Source of the DNA: JALUUH01 sp964636675
GTDB lineage: Bacteria; Pseudomonadota; Gammaproteobacteria; S012-40
Length of the DNA stretch: 23,435 nucleotides
Direction of reading: 5' to 3'
Assembly: GCA_964636675.1 (NCBI GenBank)
Contig: CAZWUO010000035.1
Span: forward strand, 1-23,435
Shown piece after piece: positions 23,353 through 23,435 of the stretch. The position numbers and the translations under genes were made by a program. Numbering within the stretch: position 1 is the stretch's first letter; the number at the start of each line of letters is the position of its first letter. The notes below the pieces were generated by a model that was not told the DNA's origin, did no database searches, and was given only the letters and a program-made list of their open reading frames with translations.

Positions 23353-23435
23353 GTGAGTCCATATAGGGATAAGCATAGCGCATCCACCTTCTGTCCTTAG
23401 GTTAAGATGGTGGATGCGTTTCACTTATCCACCCT

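Larger units (their letters stand above)
21978..23366 (+). mobile_element. IS110-family insertion sequence, IS1111-type, with broken transposase
   Basis: The element is about 1,389 bp. It has subterminal 10-bp inverted repeats (ATGGACTCAC at 21984-21993, GTGAGTCCAT at 23353-23362), six bases from the left end and four from the right. Subterminal repeats, a short left non-coding end (about 90 bp) and a long right one (about 300 bp) are the IS1111-type layout. Ends are set by comparing the flanks with the intact repeat copy: TAGGGT plus GGATAAG restores the target exactly, with no target duplication, as expected for this family. Both ends could be off by one or two bases. The transposase is frameshifted, so this copy should be immobile unless helped in trans. 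Confidence 0.88.
21972..23435. repeat. REP-like inverted repeat pair, left copy split by the insertion sequence
   Basis: The right copy is intact at 23409-23435: GGTGGATGCG, 5-bp spacer, CTTATCCACCCT. Its reverse complement reads AGGGTGGATAAG-N5-CGCATCCACC. The left copy has AGGGT at 21973-21977, then the insertion sequence, then GGATAAG-N5-CGCATCCACC at 23367-23388. The two copies face each other across 20 bp, so the uninterrupted locus would form a long stem-loop. The window ends at the edge of the right copy. Such palindromic units are commonly dispersed through proteobacterial genomes; no other copy is seen in this window. Confidence 0.85.

Noticed and set aside
23379..23418. Terminator formed by CGCATCCACC / GGTGGATGCG
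   Set aside because: The stem is strong, but it is part of a longer inverted REP-like pair and is not followed by a T-run.
1..23435. CRISPR array, tRNA or rRNA genes
   Set aside because: No regularly spaced repeats or recognisable tRNA/rRNA sequence was found on reading the window.

Overview
This is a chromosomal segment of a Gram-negative, probably gammaproteobacterial genome with AT-leaning base composition. The evidence is two gene neighbourhoods that I know from Pseudomonas: uvrA / MFS transporter / ssb, and a nitrate transporter paired with a fused phosphatase-kinase. Lipoprotein signals and periplasmic c-type cytochromes also fit. I cannot name the genus; a methanotroph-like gammaproteobacterium is only a guess.

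Layout. 1-66: tail of an unknown gene whose stop codon interlocks with that of uvrA. 63-5113: DNA repair and replication block, uvrA (-), a YajR-like MFS exporter (+) and ssb (+). 5140-7074: a methyl-accepting chemotaxis protein (-). 7350-10752: a nitrogen-assimilation unit read leftward from a sigma-54 type promoter with an NtrC-like site upstream. It makes a NarK/NasA-type nitrate transporter and then a PP2C phosphatase/Ser-Thr kinase fusion, separated by an apparent intrinsic terminator/attenuator. 10907-16012: a three-gene leftward operon of exported proteins, two di-heme RoxA-like cytochrome lipoproteins and a DUF4331 protein. A 7-bp tandem repeat sits just before its first ribosome binding site. 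16669-20070: a divergent pair, an exported ankyrin-repeat protein and a Sel1-repeat protein whose repeats appear to lie on both sides of a membrane segment. 20278-21577: three small rightward genes (an exported protein, a DUF1232-like membrane protein and an Ig-like lipoprotein). 21978-23366: an IS110-family element of the IS1111 type inserted in a palindromic REP-like repeat.

The most striking system is at the right end. The element's transposase is broken by a frameshift, but its long 3' non-coding region looks like an intact guide (bridge/seek) RNA. Two 7-nt arms flank a hairpin in that region. One (CTTATCC) is complementary to the right target flank GGATAAG. The other (TAGGGTG) is identical to the left target flank TAGGGT plus the next base of the rejoined target. 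The rejoined target is confirmed by a second, inverted, uninterrupted copy of the repeat at 23409-23435. The natural guide-target match can therefore be read directly in this window. The left end also carries a 9-bp inverted pair that would hide the transposase ribosome binding site in any read-through transcript.

In the nitrogen block, the promoter architecture (-24/-12 element plus upstream NtrC-like dyad) and gene content agree with each other, so I infer regulation by nitrogen limitation. The kinase-phosphatase is probably a partner of nitrate uptake, though its substrate is unknown.
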